In this document: positions 43,473 to 52,607 of the stretch, piece by piece
Numbering within the stretch: position 1 is the first letter of the stretch
How the letters are laid out: every line of letters starts with the position of its first letter
Origin: UBA7662 sp943369355
Lineage (GTDB): Bacteria; Bacteroidota; Bacteroidia; UBA7662
Reading direction: 5' to 3'
Assembly (NCBI GenBank): GCA_943369355.1
Contig: CALRMX020000006.1
Span: 62,001 to 126,000, forward strand
Length of the DNA stretch: 64,000 nucleotides
Notes under the pieces: generated by a model
Database searches by the model: none
What the model saw: the letters and a program-made list of their open reading frames with translations, nothing else
Told to the model about the DNA's origin: nothing
Program-made: the position numbers and the translations under genes

Positions 43473-43925
43473 ATGGAATTGAATAATCTTAAACCAGCAG
43501 CTGGTAGCATCAAAACGCGTAAGCGTATCGGTCGTGGACAAGGTTCTGGCCGTGGTGGTACCTCTACCAAAGGTCACAAAGGTGCTCAGGCACGTACAGG
43601 TTACTCATCGAAGCCTGGTTTCGAAGGGGGTCAGATGCCTTTGAAATTGCGCGTACCGAAGTTTGGCTTTAAAAATGCCAACCGTATCGAGTACAATGGT
43701 GTAAACTTAGACGTTTTGCAAGGTTTGGCAGAACGTTTCAAAACCGAAGAAGTAACACCAGCCTTTTTGGCTGAACATGGCCTCATCGGCAGTGCCAACA
43801 AATTGGTTAAAATTTTAGGTCGTGGCGAACTCAAGAGCAAGCTCAATGTAAAAGCTCATAAGTTCAGCGCCACTGCTAAGGCTCAAATCGAAGCCGCTGG
43901 CGGAACAGCGGAAGTTATCGCATAA
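43473..43925 (+). CDS. rplO: Ribosomal protein L15
   Basis: A 150-residue late-assembly 50S protein. N-terminal Gly/Arg-rich rRNA-penetrating region RKRIGRGQGSGRGGTSTKGH, then the GFEGGQMPLKLRVPKFGF block and a globular domain ending in the conserved SATAKAQIEAAGG. Two bases separate it from secY. Confidence 0.97.
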   Translation: MELNNLKPAAGSIKTRKRIGRGQGSGRGGTSTKGHKGAQARTGYSSKPGFEGGQMPLKLRVPKFGFKNANRIEYNGVNLDVLQGLAERFKTEEVTPAFLAEHGLIGSANKLVKILGRGELKSKLNVKAHKFSATAKAQIEAAGGTAEVIA

Positions 43926-43927
43926 GT

Positions 43928-45289
43928 ATGAAGAACTTCTTCAATACGATACGGAACATCTTCAAGATAGAAGAGCTCAAGTCGAGGATCTTTATGACCC
44001 TCGGTTTGTTACTCATCTATCGTCTGGGTTCGTATGTGGTACTACCGGGTATCGATCCAGTGGTGCTCGAAAATCTTTCTCCTAAGGGGGGAGCTAGCGG
44101 ATTGACAGGTCTCATCGACTTGTTCGCTGGTGGAGCGTTTTCGCGTGCATCGGTCTTTGCCTTGGGGATCATGCCTTATATCTCTGCATCTATCGTAGTG
44201 CAGCTTTTAGGTATGGTTGTACCGAGCTTCCAGAAGATGATGAAGGAAGGGGAGAGTGGTAGAAACAAGATCAATCAAATTACCCGTTACCTGACCATTT
44301 TGATTACTGGTGCGCAGGCTATTGGTTTCTTGATCAACTTGAAAGCACAATTCTTACCAGCGATCATCCTACGCACAGGTGATTCGTTAGACTTGGCGTT
44401 CATATTATCGACTGTGACGGTACTCACTGCAGGCACCATGTTCGTGATGTGGTTGGGTGAGAAGATTACCGACAGAGGTCTTGGTAATGGTATCTCGCTC
44501 ATCATCATGGTAGGTATTATTGCACGACTTCCAGTTTCCCTTCGTGCTGAATTGGATTTCCGAATTGGTACAGGAGGCGGCGGATTAGTTCCTTTCTTGG
44601 TAGAAATCGCTATGCTCATTGCCATTGTAGCAGGAACCATCCTATTGGTACAAGGCACGCGTAAAATACCTATCCAGGTTGCCAAACGTGTAGTTGGTAA
44701 CCGTATGTATGGTGGTACACGTCAGTATATCCCTATAAAGGTGAATGCCGCGGGTGTAATGCCAATCATTTTCGCACAGGCGATTATGTTTTTACCAGCC
44801 ACTGTTGCTCAGTTTTTCCCAGAAAGTGACTTCAGCCAAGGTGTAGTTTCAGCCTTTGTAGACTTTACTTCGGTTACGTACAACATCACCTTAGCTGTTT
44901 TGATTATCGTTTTCACCTACTTCTATACGTCATTGTCGGTGAATTCGAACCAAATGTCAGAAGACTTAAAGCGCAATGGCGCCTTTATCCCCGGAGTAAA
45001 ACCCGGTCGTAAAACCGCAGAGTTCTTGGATGACATCCTTGCTCGTATTACTCTGCCTGGTTCGATCTTCCTGGCCATCGTGGCCATACTGCCTGCAATT
45101 GCGACAATTGCCGGTGTGAATTCTCAGTTTGCTCAGTTTTACGGAGGCACCTCCTTGTTAATCATGGTGGGTGTGGTATTGGATACCCTACAGCAGATCG
45201 AAAGTCACCTTTTGATGCGTCACTACGATGGTTTGATGAAAACCGGTCGTATCAAGGGACGTGGTAATGCAGTAGGAGCAGCCGTTTAA
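43928..45289 (+). CDS. secY: Protein translocase subunit SecY
   Basis: A 453-residue inner-membrane channel protein with ten predicted helices; with SecE and SecG it exports unfolded proteins. Family segments: FALGIMPYISASIVVQLL (helix 2), GLGNGISLIIMVGI (helix 4-5 region), and FIPGVKPGRKTAEFLDDI in the cytoplasmic C5 loop that contacts SecA and the ribosome. Inside the spc block, as usual; map and adk, which often follow secY, are absent. Confidence 0.98.
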   Translation: MKNFFNTIRNIFKIEELKSRIFMTLGLLLIYRLGSYVVLPGIDPVVLENLSPKGGASGLTGLIDLFAGGAFSRASVFALGIMPYISASIVVQLLGMVVPSFQKMMKEGESGRNKINQITRYLTILITGAQAIGFLINLKAQFLPAIILRTGDSLDLAFILSTVTVLTAGTMFVMWLGEKITDRGLGNGISLIIMVGIIARLPVSLRAELDFRIGTGGGGLVPFLVEIAMLIAIVAGTILLVQGTRKIPIQVAKRVVGNRMYGGTRQYIPIKVNAAGVMPIIFAQAIMFLPATVAQFFPESDFSQGVVSAFVDFTSVTYNITLAVLIIVFTYFYTSLSVNSNQMSEDLKRNGAFIPGVKPGRKTAEFLDDILARITLPGSIFLAIVAILPAIATIAGVNSQFAQFYGGTSLLIMVGVVLDTLQQIESHLLMRHYDGLMKTGRIKGRGNAVGAAV

Positions 45290-45302
45290 AAGAAAGCAGA
45301 AT

Positions 45303-45518
45303 ATGGCAAAACAAACCTCCATCAAACAAGACGGCACCATACTCGAAGCATTGTCGAATGCGATGTTTCGCGTAGAGTTGGAAAATGGTCATCAGATTAT
45401 TGCTCACATTTCGGGCAAGATGCGTATGAACTACATTAAGATACTCCCAGGTGACCGTGTGCAGGTGGAAATGTCGCCTTACGATTTGACCAAAGGAAGA
45501 ATTTGTTACAGATACTAA
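45303..45518 (+). CDS. infA: Translation initiation factor IF-1
   Basis: A 71-residue OB-fold protein that occupies the A site during initiation. Family features: DGTILEALSNAMFRVELENG, HISGKMRMNYIKILPGDRV and the end YDLTKGRICYRY. Sits between secY and rpmJ. Confidence 0.98.
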   Translation: MAKQTSIKQDGTILEALSNAMFRVELENGHQIIAHISGKMRMNYIKILPGDRVQVEMSPYDLTKGRICYRY

Positions 45519-45522
45519 GACC

Positions 45523-45639
45523 ATGAAGGTAAAAGCATCCATTAAAAAGCGTAGTGTTGACTGCAAGATTGTCCGTAGAAACGGCAAATTGTATGTGATC
45601 AACAAAAAGAATCCCAAGTACAAACAAAGACAAGGATAA
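45523..45639 (+). CDS. rpmJ: Ribosomal protein L36 (zinc-free form)
   Basis: A 38-residue 50S protein. It begins MKVKASIKKRSVDCKIVRRN and ends KNPKYKQRQG. Compared with the zinc-binding form, the expected ligands at 11, 27 and 33 are Ser, Asn and Tyr; only Cys14 remains, so no zinc ribbon can form. Four bases after infA and three before rpsM. Confidence 0.96.
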   Translation: MKVKASIKKRSVDCKIVRRNGKLYVINKKNPKYKQRQG

Positions 45640-45642
45640 ACC

Positions 45643-46020
45643 ATGGCAAGGATTGCAGGGGTAGACCTACCTAAAAACAAAAGAGGCGAAATTGGCCTGA
45701 CCTATATCTACGGTATTGGTCGCTCATCAGCGCGTTCGATATTGGAGCGCTGCGGAATTGACGTGAATGTCAAAGTGAGCGCATGGAACGATGATCAATT
45801 AACGGCTATCCGTAAAATCATCGCCGAAGAATTGAAAACTGAAGGTGAGCTTCGTTCAGAAGTGCAGTTGAACATCAAACGTTTGATGGACATTGGCTGC
45901 TATCGTGGACTGCGTCACCGTAAGGGCTTGCCTGTGAGAGGCCAGCGTACGAAGAATAATGCCCGTACACGCAAAGGAAAGCGTAAGACTGTGGCTAACA
46001 AGAAAAAGGCTACCAAGTAA
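45643..46020 (+). CDS. rpsM: Ribosomal protein S13
   Basis: A 125-residue 30S head protein contacting P-site tRNA and L5. It begins ARIAGVDLPKNKRGEIGLTY; the C-terminal tail GLPVRGQRTKNNARTRKG is the family signature. First gene of the alpha block. Confidence 0.98.
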   Translation: MARIAGVDLPKNKRGEIGLTYIYGIGRSSARSILERCGIDVNVKVSAWNDDQLTAIRKIIAEELKTEGELRSEVQLNIKRLMDIGCYRGLRHRKGLPVRGQRTKNNARTRKGKRKTVANKKKATK

Positions 46021-46032
46021 TAAACGATAGCA

Positions 46033-46422
46033 ATGGCTAAGAATACAAAAGTTGTCAAGAAGCGTGTTGTGAAAGTGGAGGCCAGTGGCCAAATCCACAT
46101 CAGCTCGACCTTCAATAATATCATCATTTCGATCACGAACAATGAAGGCCAGGTGATTTCTTGGGCTTCAGCTGGTAAAGCTGGTTTCCGTGGTTCTAAG
46201 AAAAACACTCCTTATGCAGCACTCGTTGCAGCGCAGGACTGTGGAAAGGTGGCCTTTGATTTAGGTCTCCGTCGCGCAGAGGTGTTCGTAAAAGGACCAG
46301 GTGCTGGAAGAGAATCGGCTATCCGTACGATTGCAGGTTTGGGTATCGAAATCAGTACAATCACCGACGTGACGCCGGTGCCGCATAACGGTTGTCGTCC
46401 TCCAAAGCGTCGTCGCGTTTAA
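46033..46422 (+). CDS. rpsK: Ribosomal protein S11
   Basis: A 129-residue 30S platform protein. Family motifs: HISSTFNNIIISITN, SWASAGKAGFRGSKKNTPYA and the end VTPVPHNGCRPPKRRRV. Twelve bases after rpsM. Confidence 0.98.
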   Translation: MAKNTKVVKKRVVKVEASGQIHISSTFNNIIISITNNEGQVISWASAGKAGFRGSKKNTPYAALVAAQDCGKVAFDLGLRRAEVFVKGPGAGRESAIRTIAGLGIEISTITDVTPVPHNGCRPPKRRRV

Positions 46423-46442
46423 TCGTTTAAGAAAAGTAGATC

Positions 46443-47051
46443 ATGGCAAGATACATTGGACCAAAGAGCAAAATTGCCCGGAAATTCAAAGAGGCAATTT
46501 TCGGACCCGACAAAGCGCTCAACAAAAAGAACTACCCTCCAGGACAACACGGTGTTTCGCGCCGTGCACCTAAGAAGTCGGAATATGCAGTACAGCTGAT
46601 GGAGAAGCAAAAGGCGAAATATACCTATGGTGTATTGGAGCGTCAATTTGCGCGCACCTTCGATCGTGCATCACGTAAGCGTGGCACGACTGGTGAAAAC
46701 CTCTTGAAGTTTCTTGAGGCACGCCTCGACAATACCGTTTTCCGCTTGGGAATTGCTCCTTCGCGTTCAGCGGCTCGTCAGTTGGTGGGTCACCGTCATA
46801 TCACCGTGAATGGTGCAGTTGTAAACATTCCTTCTTTCGAACTTCGACCTGGCGATGTGATTGGCGTTCGTGAAAAGTCGAAATCGCTTGAAGCCATTAC
46901 TGAAGCACTCAGTGGCAAGTCGATGTCGAAATTCTCATGGTTGGAGTGGGACAAAGATAAAATGGAAGGCAAGTTCATCGATTTCCCGATGCGTGACCAG
47001 ATTCCTGAAAACATCAAGGAACAACTGATCGTAGAATTGTACTCCAAGTAA
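46443..47051 (+). CDS. rpsD: Ribosomal protein S4 (zinc-free form)
   Basis: A 202-residue primary 16S-binding protein. It begins MARYIGPKSKIARKFKEAIF; the N-terminal region lacks the CxxC zinc site of some S4 proteins. The S4 RNA-binding domain RLDNTVFRLGIAPSRSAARQ and VGHRHITVNGAVVNIPSF are intact. Length is normal. Confidence 0.98.
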   Translation: MARYIGPKSKIARKFKEAIFGPDKALNKKNYPPGQHGVSRRAPKKSEYAVQLMEKQKAKYTYGVLERQFARTFDRASRKRGTTGENLLKFLEARLDNTVFRLGIAPSRSAARQLVGHRHITVNGAVVNIPSFELRPGDVIGVREKSKSLEAITEALSGKSMSKFSWLEWDKDKMEGKFIDFPMRDQIPENIKEQLIVELYSK

Positions 47052-47079
47052 TTTCATTCATTTAATTAATCAAGTATAC

Positions 47080-48072
47080 ATGTCGATCCTAGCATTTCAG
47101 AAGCCAGATAAAGTAGTTATGCAGAAGGCCAATGATTTCGAAGGCAGCTTCGAATTCAAGCCTCTGGAACCCGGTTTTGGTGTTACTATTGGTAACGCGC
47201 TTCGCAGGATCCTGCTCTCTTCGCTGGAAGGTTACGCCATCACGAGCATCCGTATTCCGGGTGTTGATCACGAATTCCACTCTATCAAAGGTGTGGTAGA
47301 AGACGTGGTTGAGATAGTGCTAAACCTCAAGCAGGTGCGCTTCAAAAAGAAATTTGATACTGCCGATGCCGAAAAAATCTACGTTACCGTAAAAGGTAAG
47401 GATACTTTCGTAGCCGGTGATATTGAAAAGTTCTCTTCAAACTTCACCATTCTCAATCCCGATTTGGTGATTGCGAATATGGAGACTACAGTGAATTTCG
47501 AAATTGAGCTTACCGTAGAGAAAGGCCGTGGGTATGTTCCCGCAGAAGAAAATAAAGTAGTAGACTCTGCCATTGGTGTAATTCCGATTGACTCGATTTT
47601 CACACCAATCAAAAATGTAAAATATGCGATTGAAAATACGCGTGTTGAGCAAAAAACCGACTACGAAAAACTAATCATTGATATCGCAACCGATGGTTCT
47701 ATTCATCCGGAAGATGCATTGAAAGAAGCCGCTAAAATTCTGATTCAGCATTTTATGCTTTTCTCTGATGAGTCTATCACCCTTGAATCGAAGCCGAAGG
47801 ATGTTGCCAGTGAGGTGGATGAGAACATCCTCCACATGCGTAAAATCCTGAAGACGCCTTTGTCGGATCTCGATCTTTCAGTACGCGCTTACAATTGTTT
47901 GAAAGCTGCTGAAATCAAGACCTTAGGCGATTTGGTTAAATACGATATCGCTGATCTTTTAAAATTCCGCAACTTCGGGAAGAAGTCGCTTACAGAGCTT
48001 GAAGAGCTGGTCCGTGAAAAAGGCCTCACTTTCGGCATGGAAATCACCAAATACAAACTTGACGAGGAGTAA
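47080..48072 (+). CDS. rpoA: RNA polymerase alpha subunit
   Basis: A 330-residue subunit that dimerises to start core polymerase assembly. N-terminal domain (~15-235) with PGFGVTIGNALRRILLSSLEG, the assembly signature; flexible linker; C-terminal domain (~255-320) with helix-hairpin-helix LSVRAYNCLKAAEIKTLGDL and NFGKKSLTELEELV for UP-element and activator contact. Length is typical. Confidence 0.98.
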   Translation: MSILAFQKPDKVVMQKANDFEGSFEFKPLEPGFGVTIGNALRRILLSSLEGYAITSIRIPGVDHEFHSIKGVVEDVVEIVLNLKQVRFKKKFDTADAEKIYVTVKGKDTFVAGDIEKFSSNFTILNPDLVIANMETTVNFEIELTVEKGRGYVPAEENKVVDSAIGVIPIDSIFTPIKNVKYAIENTRVEQKTDYEKLIIDIATDGSIHPEDALKEAAKILIQHFMLFSDESITLESKPKDVASEVDENILHMRKILKTPLSDLDLSVRAYNCLKAAEIKTLGDLVKYDIADLLKFRNFGKKSLTELEELVREKGLTFGMEITKYKLDEE

Positions 48073-48077
48073 GAAAA

Positions 48078-48569
48078 ATGCGTCACGGAAAAACAATTAA
48101 TCATTTAGGAAGAACGAATTCGCATCGTGATGCTATGTTGCAAAACATGGCTGTATCACTCATTGTGAATAAGCGTATCAATACTACACTTGCCAAAGCC
48201 AAAGCTTTACGCAAGTTTGTTGAACCCATCATCACCAAGTCGAAGAGCGACAACACGCACTCTCGTCGTACAGTATTCTCGTACTTGCAAGACAAAGAAG
48301 CGGTGAAAATCCTTTTCGGTGATGTAGCTACAAAAGTTGCTGAGCGCCCAGGAGGCTATACACGTATCATCAAAACAGGTTTCCGTTTAGGCGACGCCGC
48401 TGAGATGTGTATGATCGAGTTGGTTGATTACAACGAACTTTTGTTGGGTGAAGGCAAAGAGAAGAAGGCGAAAAATACGCGTCGCTCACGCGCCAAAAAG
48501 CCGGCAGCAGCCAAAACAGCTGCTAAAGCAGAAGCAGCCGACAACGCTGAAGAAGCAGCAACAGCTTAA
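48078..48569 (+). CDS. rplQ: Ribosomal protein L17
   Basis: A 163-residue 50S protein at the tunnel exit. It begins MRHGKTINHLGRTNSHRDAM; RTVFSYLQDKEAVKILF and RPGGYTRIIKTGFRLGDAAEM are diagnostic. The last ~45 residues are a Lys/Ala-rich tail longer than in E. coli (127 residues total). Last gene of the superoperon, followed by a terminator. Confidence 0.97.
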   Translation: MRHGKTINHLGRTNSHRDAMLQNMAVSLIVNKRINTTLAKAKALRKFVEPIITKSKSDNTHSRRTVFSYLQDKEAVKILFGDVATKVAERPGGYTRIIKTGFRLGDAAEMCMIELVDYNELLLGEGKEKKAKNTRRSRAKKPAAAKTAAKAEAADNAEEAATA

Positions 48570-48590
48570 GTTTTCATTTTTCATGGTTTG

Positions 48591-48622
48591 AACCCCGTTT
48601 GCACTTGTGAACGGGGTTTTTT
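48591..48622 (+). terminator. Rho-independent terminator of the ribosomal superoperon
   Basis: A 9-bp perfect stem, AACCCCGTT (48591-48599) with AACGGGGTT (48610-48618), loop of 10 bases, then T residues. It lies 22 bases after rplQ. Confidence 0.9.
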
Positions 48623-48674
48623 ATTGCTGTTAGTTTTATATCGGGTGAATGTGGATTACTCAGCCTCGCTTTCT

Positions 48675-48706
48675 TTTGATATGAAGGCTTTTTGCGCTTA
48701 AATTTG
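48675..48706 (+). promoter_or_regulatory. Promoter of carA
   Basis: -33 element TTTG (48675-48678), 20-base spacer, perfect -7 box TAAATTTG (48699-48706). Transcription should start about 7 bases before the carA ATG, giving a very short leader. Confidence 0.75.
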
Positions 48707-48719
48707 TAAAACCTTTCAC

Positions 48720-49820
48720 ATGAAGTTATTTGAAAAAGTACCGGCAATTCTGGTTTTAGAAGACGGCACTTTTTTCCACGGATATTCCGCTGGCAAAATT
48801 GGTACTACCTGGGGCGAAATCTGTTTCAATACAGGCATGACCGGTTATCAGGAAGTTTTTACCGACCCCTCGTATTTTGGGCAAATTTTGGTTGAAACCA
48901 ATGTGCACATAGGCAACTATGGCATCAAAGCCCAAGATGCCGAATCTGCTAAGATTCAAATTGCGGGTATGGTTTGCAGGAATTTCAACATTTCGTATTC
49001 GCGCAAAGCTGCAGATGAAAACATTCAGGATTATTTTATTCGCCATGGCTTGGTGGCCATTACCGATGTGGATACGCGAGCTTTGGTTCGTCATATTCGC
49101 TCGAAAGGCGCAATGAATGCTATCATATCTTCTGAATCGCTTGATATCGCATCTTTAATGGAACGCTTCAAGTCTATTCCTTCCATGGAAGGACTTGAAT
49201 TGGCTTCAAAGGTGTCAACAACTGAGGCGTACACGCTTGGCGATGAATCGCTCCCGTACCGCGTAGCGGTAATTGATTATGGCGCCAAAGCGAATATTCT
49301 ACGATCACTTCAAGAAAGAGGTTGTTACTTGAAGGTTTTTCCGCAGTCGGCTGACTTTGCCGATATACAAGGTTTTGAACCTCATGGGGTCATGTTATCG
49401 AATGGCCCAGGCGACCCTGGTGTGATGACCAAACAGATAGGTGTGGTCAAAGAAGTTTTGGAGTCGGGTATGCCTATTTTTGGCATTTGTCTTGGGCACC
49501 AATTACTAGCGAACGCAGTAGGGGTAAAAACGTTTAAAATGCACCATGGCCATCGAGGCATTAATCACCCTGTAAAAAATCTGCTCACCGGTCGATCTGA
49601 AATAACCTCTCAAAACCACGGTTTTGGTGTTGACCCGGAGAGTATAAAGAATAACCCGCGTGTAGAAATTACACATGTTAATTTGAACGATCAAACCATT
49701 GAAGGTATCCGAATTACGGACCGCAAAGCTTTTTCGGTGCAATACCACCCAGAGGCCTGTCCCGGTCCGCACGATTCACGTTACTTATTCGACGATTTTA
49801 TAAGTGCTTTAAAACCCTAG
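48720..49820 (+). CDS. carA: Carbamoyl-phosphate synthase small subunit
   Basis: A 366-residue glutaminase subunit that releases ammonia from glutamine for carbamoyl phosphate synthesis (arginine and pyrimidines). N-terminal CarA domain with GEICFNTGMTGYQEVFTDPS; C-terminal class I glutamine amidotransferase with IFGICLGHQLLANA (nucleophile Cys) and YHPEACPGPHDS (His and the Glu that completes the triad). The large subunit carB is not in this window. eno follows after 3 bases. Confidence 0.97.
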   Translation: MKLFEKVPAILVLEDGTFFHGYSAGKIGTTWGEICFNTGMTGYQEVFTDPSYFGQILVETNVHIGNYGIKAQDAESAKIQIAGMVCRNFNISYSRKAADENIQDYFIRHGLVAITDVDTRALVRHIRSKGAMNAIISSESLDIASLMERFKSIPSMEGLELASKVSTTEAYTLGDESLPYRVAVIDYGAKANILRSLQERGCYLKVFPQSADFADIQGFEPHGVMLSNGPGDPGVMTKQIGVVKEVLESGMPIFGICLGHQLLANAVGVKTFKMHHGHRGINHPVKNLLTGRSEITSQNHGFGVDPESIKNNPRVEITHVNLNDQTIEGIRITDRKAFSVQYHPEACPGPHDSRYLFDDFISALKP

Positions 49821-49823
49821 TTT

Positions 49824-51110
49824 ATGCCAGTAATAGAAGATATTTATGCCCGCCAGATTTTAGATTCTCGCGGTAACCCAACGGTTGAGGTGGATGTGAT
49901 TACATCCGATGGCTTTACCGGTCGTGCTGCTGTGCCCAGTGGCGCTTCGACAGGTATTCACGAGGCTATGGAGCTACGCGACGGCGACAGCACCGCCTAT
50001 ATGGGAAAGGGCGTGTCAAAGGCAGTGGATCATATCAATGACCTAATTTGTGAAGAGTTGGTAGGGATGGATCTGTACGATCAACAGGGATTAGACGAAG
50101 TGATGATTGCTCTTGACGGTACAGCCAATAAATCAAAACTTGGCGCCAATGCTATTTTGGGTGTATCGCTTGCTGCATCACGTGCTGCAGCTGCTTCTTG
50201 CGGAATGCCGCTGTATCGTTATGTGGGTGGCCTCCATGCCAACCTTTTGCCGATACCCATGATGAATATCCTCAATGGGGGAGCACATGCCGATAATAGC
50301 ATCGATTTTCAGGAATTTATGGTTATGCCCGTGGGTGCAACCAGTTTTGGAGAGTCGCTGCGCTGGGGTACTGAGGTTTTTCATCACCTGAAAGCTGTAC
50401 TCAAGAAGAAGGGAATGTCGACCAACGTGGGCGACGAGGGTGGTTTTGCTCCCAACATTAAATCGAATGAAGAAGCGATTGAAACGGTAATCGCAGCAAT
50501 TGAAGCTGCTGGCTACCGTCCGGGTGAAGACATCTATATCGCCATGGATGCAGCAACTACCGAGTTTTATGACGAAAAAACCGGGCTATACACTTTCAAG
50601 AAATCAAGTGGTAAGCAGATGAACTCATCGGAGATGGTCGCTTATTGGGCTGAATGGGTGAAGAAATACCCTATCATCAGCATAGAGGATGGTTTAGCTG
50701 AAGACGATTGGGACGGATGGGCTGCTTTAACCAAAGAAATTGGTGGTAAAGTGCAACTAGTTGGTGACGATTTATTCGTAACGAACGTAAAACGTTTGCG
50801 TAGGGGTATCGAGCAGTCGGTAGCGAACTCCATCTTGGTCAAAGTGAATCAAATAGGCACCTTATCGGAAACCATCGATGCTGTTCAAACAGCACAAATC
50901 AATTCGTATACGTCCATCATGAGCCACCGCTCAGGCGAAACGGAAGACACCACCATTGCCGATCTTGCAGTGGCACTCCGTACCGGGCAAATTAAAACCG
51001 GCTCAGCTTCGCGATCAGACCGTATTGCCAAGTATAACCAACTGCTCCGAATAGAAGAAGAATTGGGCGATAGCGCGCAGTTCCTCGGAAAAGCCTTTAA
51101 ATTTGCCTGA
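49824..51110 (+). CDS. eno: Enolase
   Basis: A 428-residue enzyme converting 2-phosphoglycerate to phosphoenolpyruvate. Features: ARQILDSRGNPTVEVDV at the N-terminus, GAHADNSIDFQEFMVMP, the metal ligands in AMDAATTEFYD and SIEDGLAEDDWDGW and LVGDDLFVTN, and the signature ILVKVNQIGTLSETIDAV followed by SHRSGETEDTTIADLAV. Length is normal. Cluster carA-eno-divIC is probably one transcript. Confidence 0.98.
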   Translation: MPVIEDIYARQILDSRGNPTVEVDVITSDGFTGRAAVPSGASTGIHEAMELRDGDSTAYMGKGVSKAVDHINDLICEELVGMDLYDQQGLDEVMIALDGTANKSKLGANAILGVSLAASRAAAASCGMPLYRYVGGLHANLLPIPMMNILNGGAHADNSIDFQEFMVMPVGATSFGESLRWGTEVFHHLKAVLKKKGMSTNVGDEGGFAPNIKSNEEAIETVIAAIEAAGYRPGEDIYIAMDAATTEFYDEKTGLYTFKKSSGKQMNSSEMVAYWAEWVKKYPIISIEDGLAEDDWDGWAALTKEIGGKVQLVGDDLFVTNVKRLRRGIEQSVANSILVKVNQIGTLSETIDAVQTAQINSYTSIMSHRSGETEDTTIADLAVALRTGQIKTGSASRSDRIAKYNQLLRIEEELGDSAQFLGKAFKFA

Positions 51111-51112
51111 GT

Positions 51113-51409
51113 ATGAATCGATTGAAAAACGTTTTGCCCTGGTTAAAAAACCGCTACGTCCTCACGCTTTTAGTGTTCGGAGTGTGGATGACGTTTTTCG
51201 ATAGTCATGACCTGATTACACAATACCGTTATCGGGTTCGATTAAGCGAATTGGAGGAGAATAAACGTTTCTACGAAGAACAAATCATTCAAGTGAAAAA
51301 AGATCGGGAAGAGTTAATGACCGATACCGAAAAGCTTGAAAAGTTTGCCCGCGAGAAATATAAGATGAAAAAGGATGACGAAGATCTTTATATCGTTATC
51401 CGGAAATAA
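51113..51409 (+). CDS. DivIC/FtsB-like septum formation initiator
   Basis: A 98-residue bitopic protein: short basic N-terminus, one transmembrane helix (~14-30, YVLTLLVFGVWMTFF), then a periplasmic coiled coil (~40-80) ending in the family pattern LEKFAREKYKMKKDDEDLYIV. FtsB/DivIC pairs with FtsL and FtsQ in the divisome; ftsL and ftsQ are in the dcw cluster of this window. Two bases after eno. Confidence 0.88.
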   Translation: MNRLKNVLPWLKNRYVLTLLVFGVWMTFFDSHDLITQYRYRVRLSELEENKRFYEEQIIQVKKDREELMTDTEKLEKFAREKYKMKKDDEDLYIVIRK

Positions 51410-51423
51410 CGCTTAATGTCAAC

Positions 51424-51454
51424 AATTCGAGCCATCCTCAAGATGGCTCGAATT
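51424..51454. terminator. Bidirectional hairpin between convergent genes
   Basis: A perfect 13-bp inverted repeat, AATTCGAGCCATC (51424-51436) and GATGGCTCGAATT (51442-51454), with a 5-base loop. Only short T or A tracts flank it. It separates the plus-strand divIC gene from the minus-strand lipoprotein gene. Confidence 0.7.
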
Positions 51455-52607
51455 ATTTATAGGGTAGAGCAAAATGAAATTGACCCTGGCGGAGCTCGAT
51501 CGTATTACTGCCATTTTCTTCAAAGAGCATACAATTTATACCTGCGGTAACAGCTTTTGTCGGTTTGCCTGAATTGTCGCGCAAATAATCGCTGAGCTGC
51601 GTGATCGTGAAATTGGCCCAGTTGGGTTGCTGTCGATACACACTGGAATACAATTTCCCTAGTTTATCACGATACTCAATACGGACGTGGCCATACTGGT
51701 TGGGATCTTCGGCCAAGGTAATGCCCCCAATCCTAAAGTTGGCCGCACAATGCAGATTCGGATCACTGGAAATGTGCTTTTTTACCACAACAGTGCACGT
51801 TGCTGAACTCACAGTAAGAATTACAGGAAATACAGCCGGAACGCTCATTGAGTCAACTGCAATTACTGCACTTTGACCGAAAAAGAATTGCCCGTTAATT
51901 TCCCACCGCAATGCAAATGGTACAGGAACATTTATGTTTACCGGGACAAATTGAACCAACGTAGATCCCGGTACTCGGTTTACTGTAAAGTCAACCGAAC
52001 ATCCTGGTCCATTAGGATCTACAAGTAAATTTTGTTCAATCGTATTGCTGCAGCCATTCGAAAATGCGCTGGTTAGTGAAACCCTGTAGTTCCCAACAGC
52101 TAAAGTTGACGTTGGATTTAAACCCACTAAGGTATCGATAGGAGAGCCTGTGCTATCACGAACCAGCCAAAGGTGTTGAACAGCCGTAGTACCTGCCGCG
52201 CCCGTTGATTGGCCATTGAAAGTTACGTTGTGGAGGTTATTAGCGCCCGTATTGCGCTGAAAAGGATAGTTTTTGAGTTGGAGTGTGGAATCAATCAGCA
52301 GCGGAGATTCGGGTGGCGATACTCTGAAATCACGTAGAACCACGGTCATTACTTCTGGGCAATTCACACATGGGCTTGGCTGAATACGTCCCTCCAGTTC
52401 GTATAGGCCGTTGGCGAGCTGCGTTAATTCAGTGCTCATAAAGCGGGTATTGATACCAGCTTGCCACGAAAATGGTACACCATTTAAATAGCCATTCATG
52501 CTAAAAATGGGTGAATTCTCTTGAAGTTGCTGATTGGGCAATTCAATTTCGGGTTGACAGTTGCTCATTATCAGTCCCAGAAGGCCATAAAGAAGGAGTT
52601 TTTTCAT
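51453..52607 (-). CDS. Hypothetical lipoprotein
   Basis: A 384-residue protein with a lipoprotein signal (MKKLLLYGLLGLIMSNC, lipobox Cys17). The mature part is beta-rich. A middle section (~130-280) reads like two Ig or PKD-like folds: SPIDTLVGLNPTSTLAVGNY followed by a Cys-containing repeat, and VPVPFALRWEINGQFFFGQS. No enzyme motif is seen. It overlaps the anti-sigma-like gene by 4 bases (ATGA on the minus strand) and is last in the sigma-factor operon, so it may be part of, or a target of, that envelope response. Function unknown. Confidence 0.6.
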   Translation of the reverse strand: MKKLLLYGLLGLIMSNCQPEIELPNQQLQENSPIFSMNGYLNGVPFSWQAGINTRFMSTELTQLANGLYELEGRIQPSPCVNCPEVMTVVLRDFRVSPPESPLLIDSTLQLKNYPFQRNTGANNLHNVTFNGQSTGAAGTTAVQHLWLVRDSTGSPIDTLVGLNPTSTLAVGNYRVSLTSAFSNGCSNTIEQNLLVDPNGPGCSVDFTVNRVPGSTLVQFVPVNINVPVPFALRWEINGQFFFGQSAVIAVDSMSVPAVFPVILTVSSATCTVVVKKHISSDPNLHCAANFRIGGITLAEDPNQYGHVRIEYRDKLGKLYSSVYRQQPNWANFTITQLSDYLRDNSGKPTKAVTAGINCMLFEENGSNTIELRQGQFHFALPYK

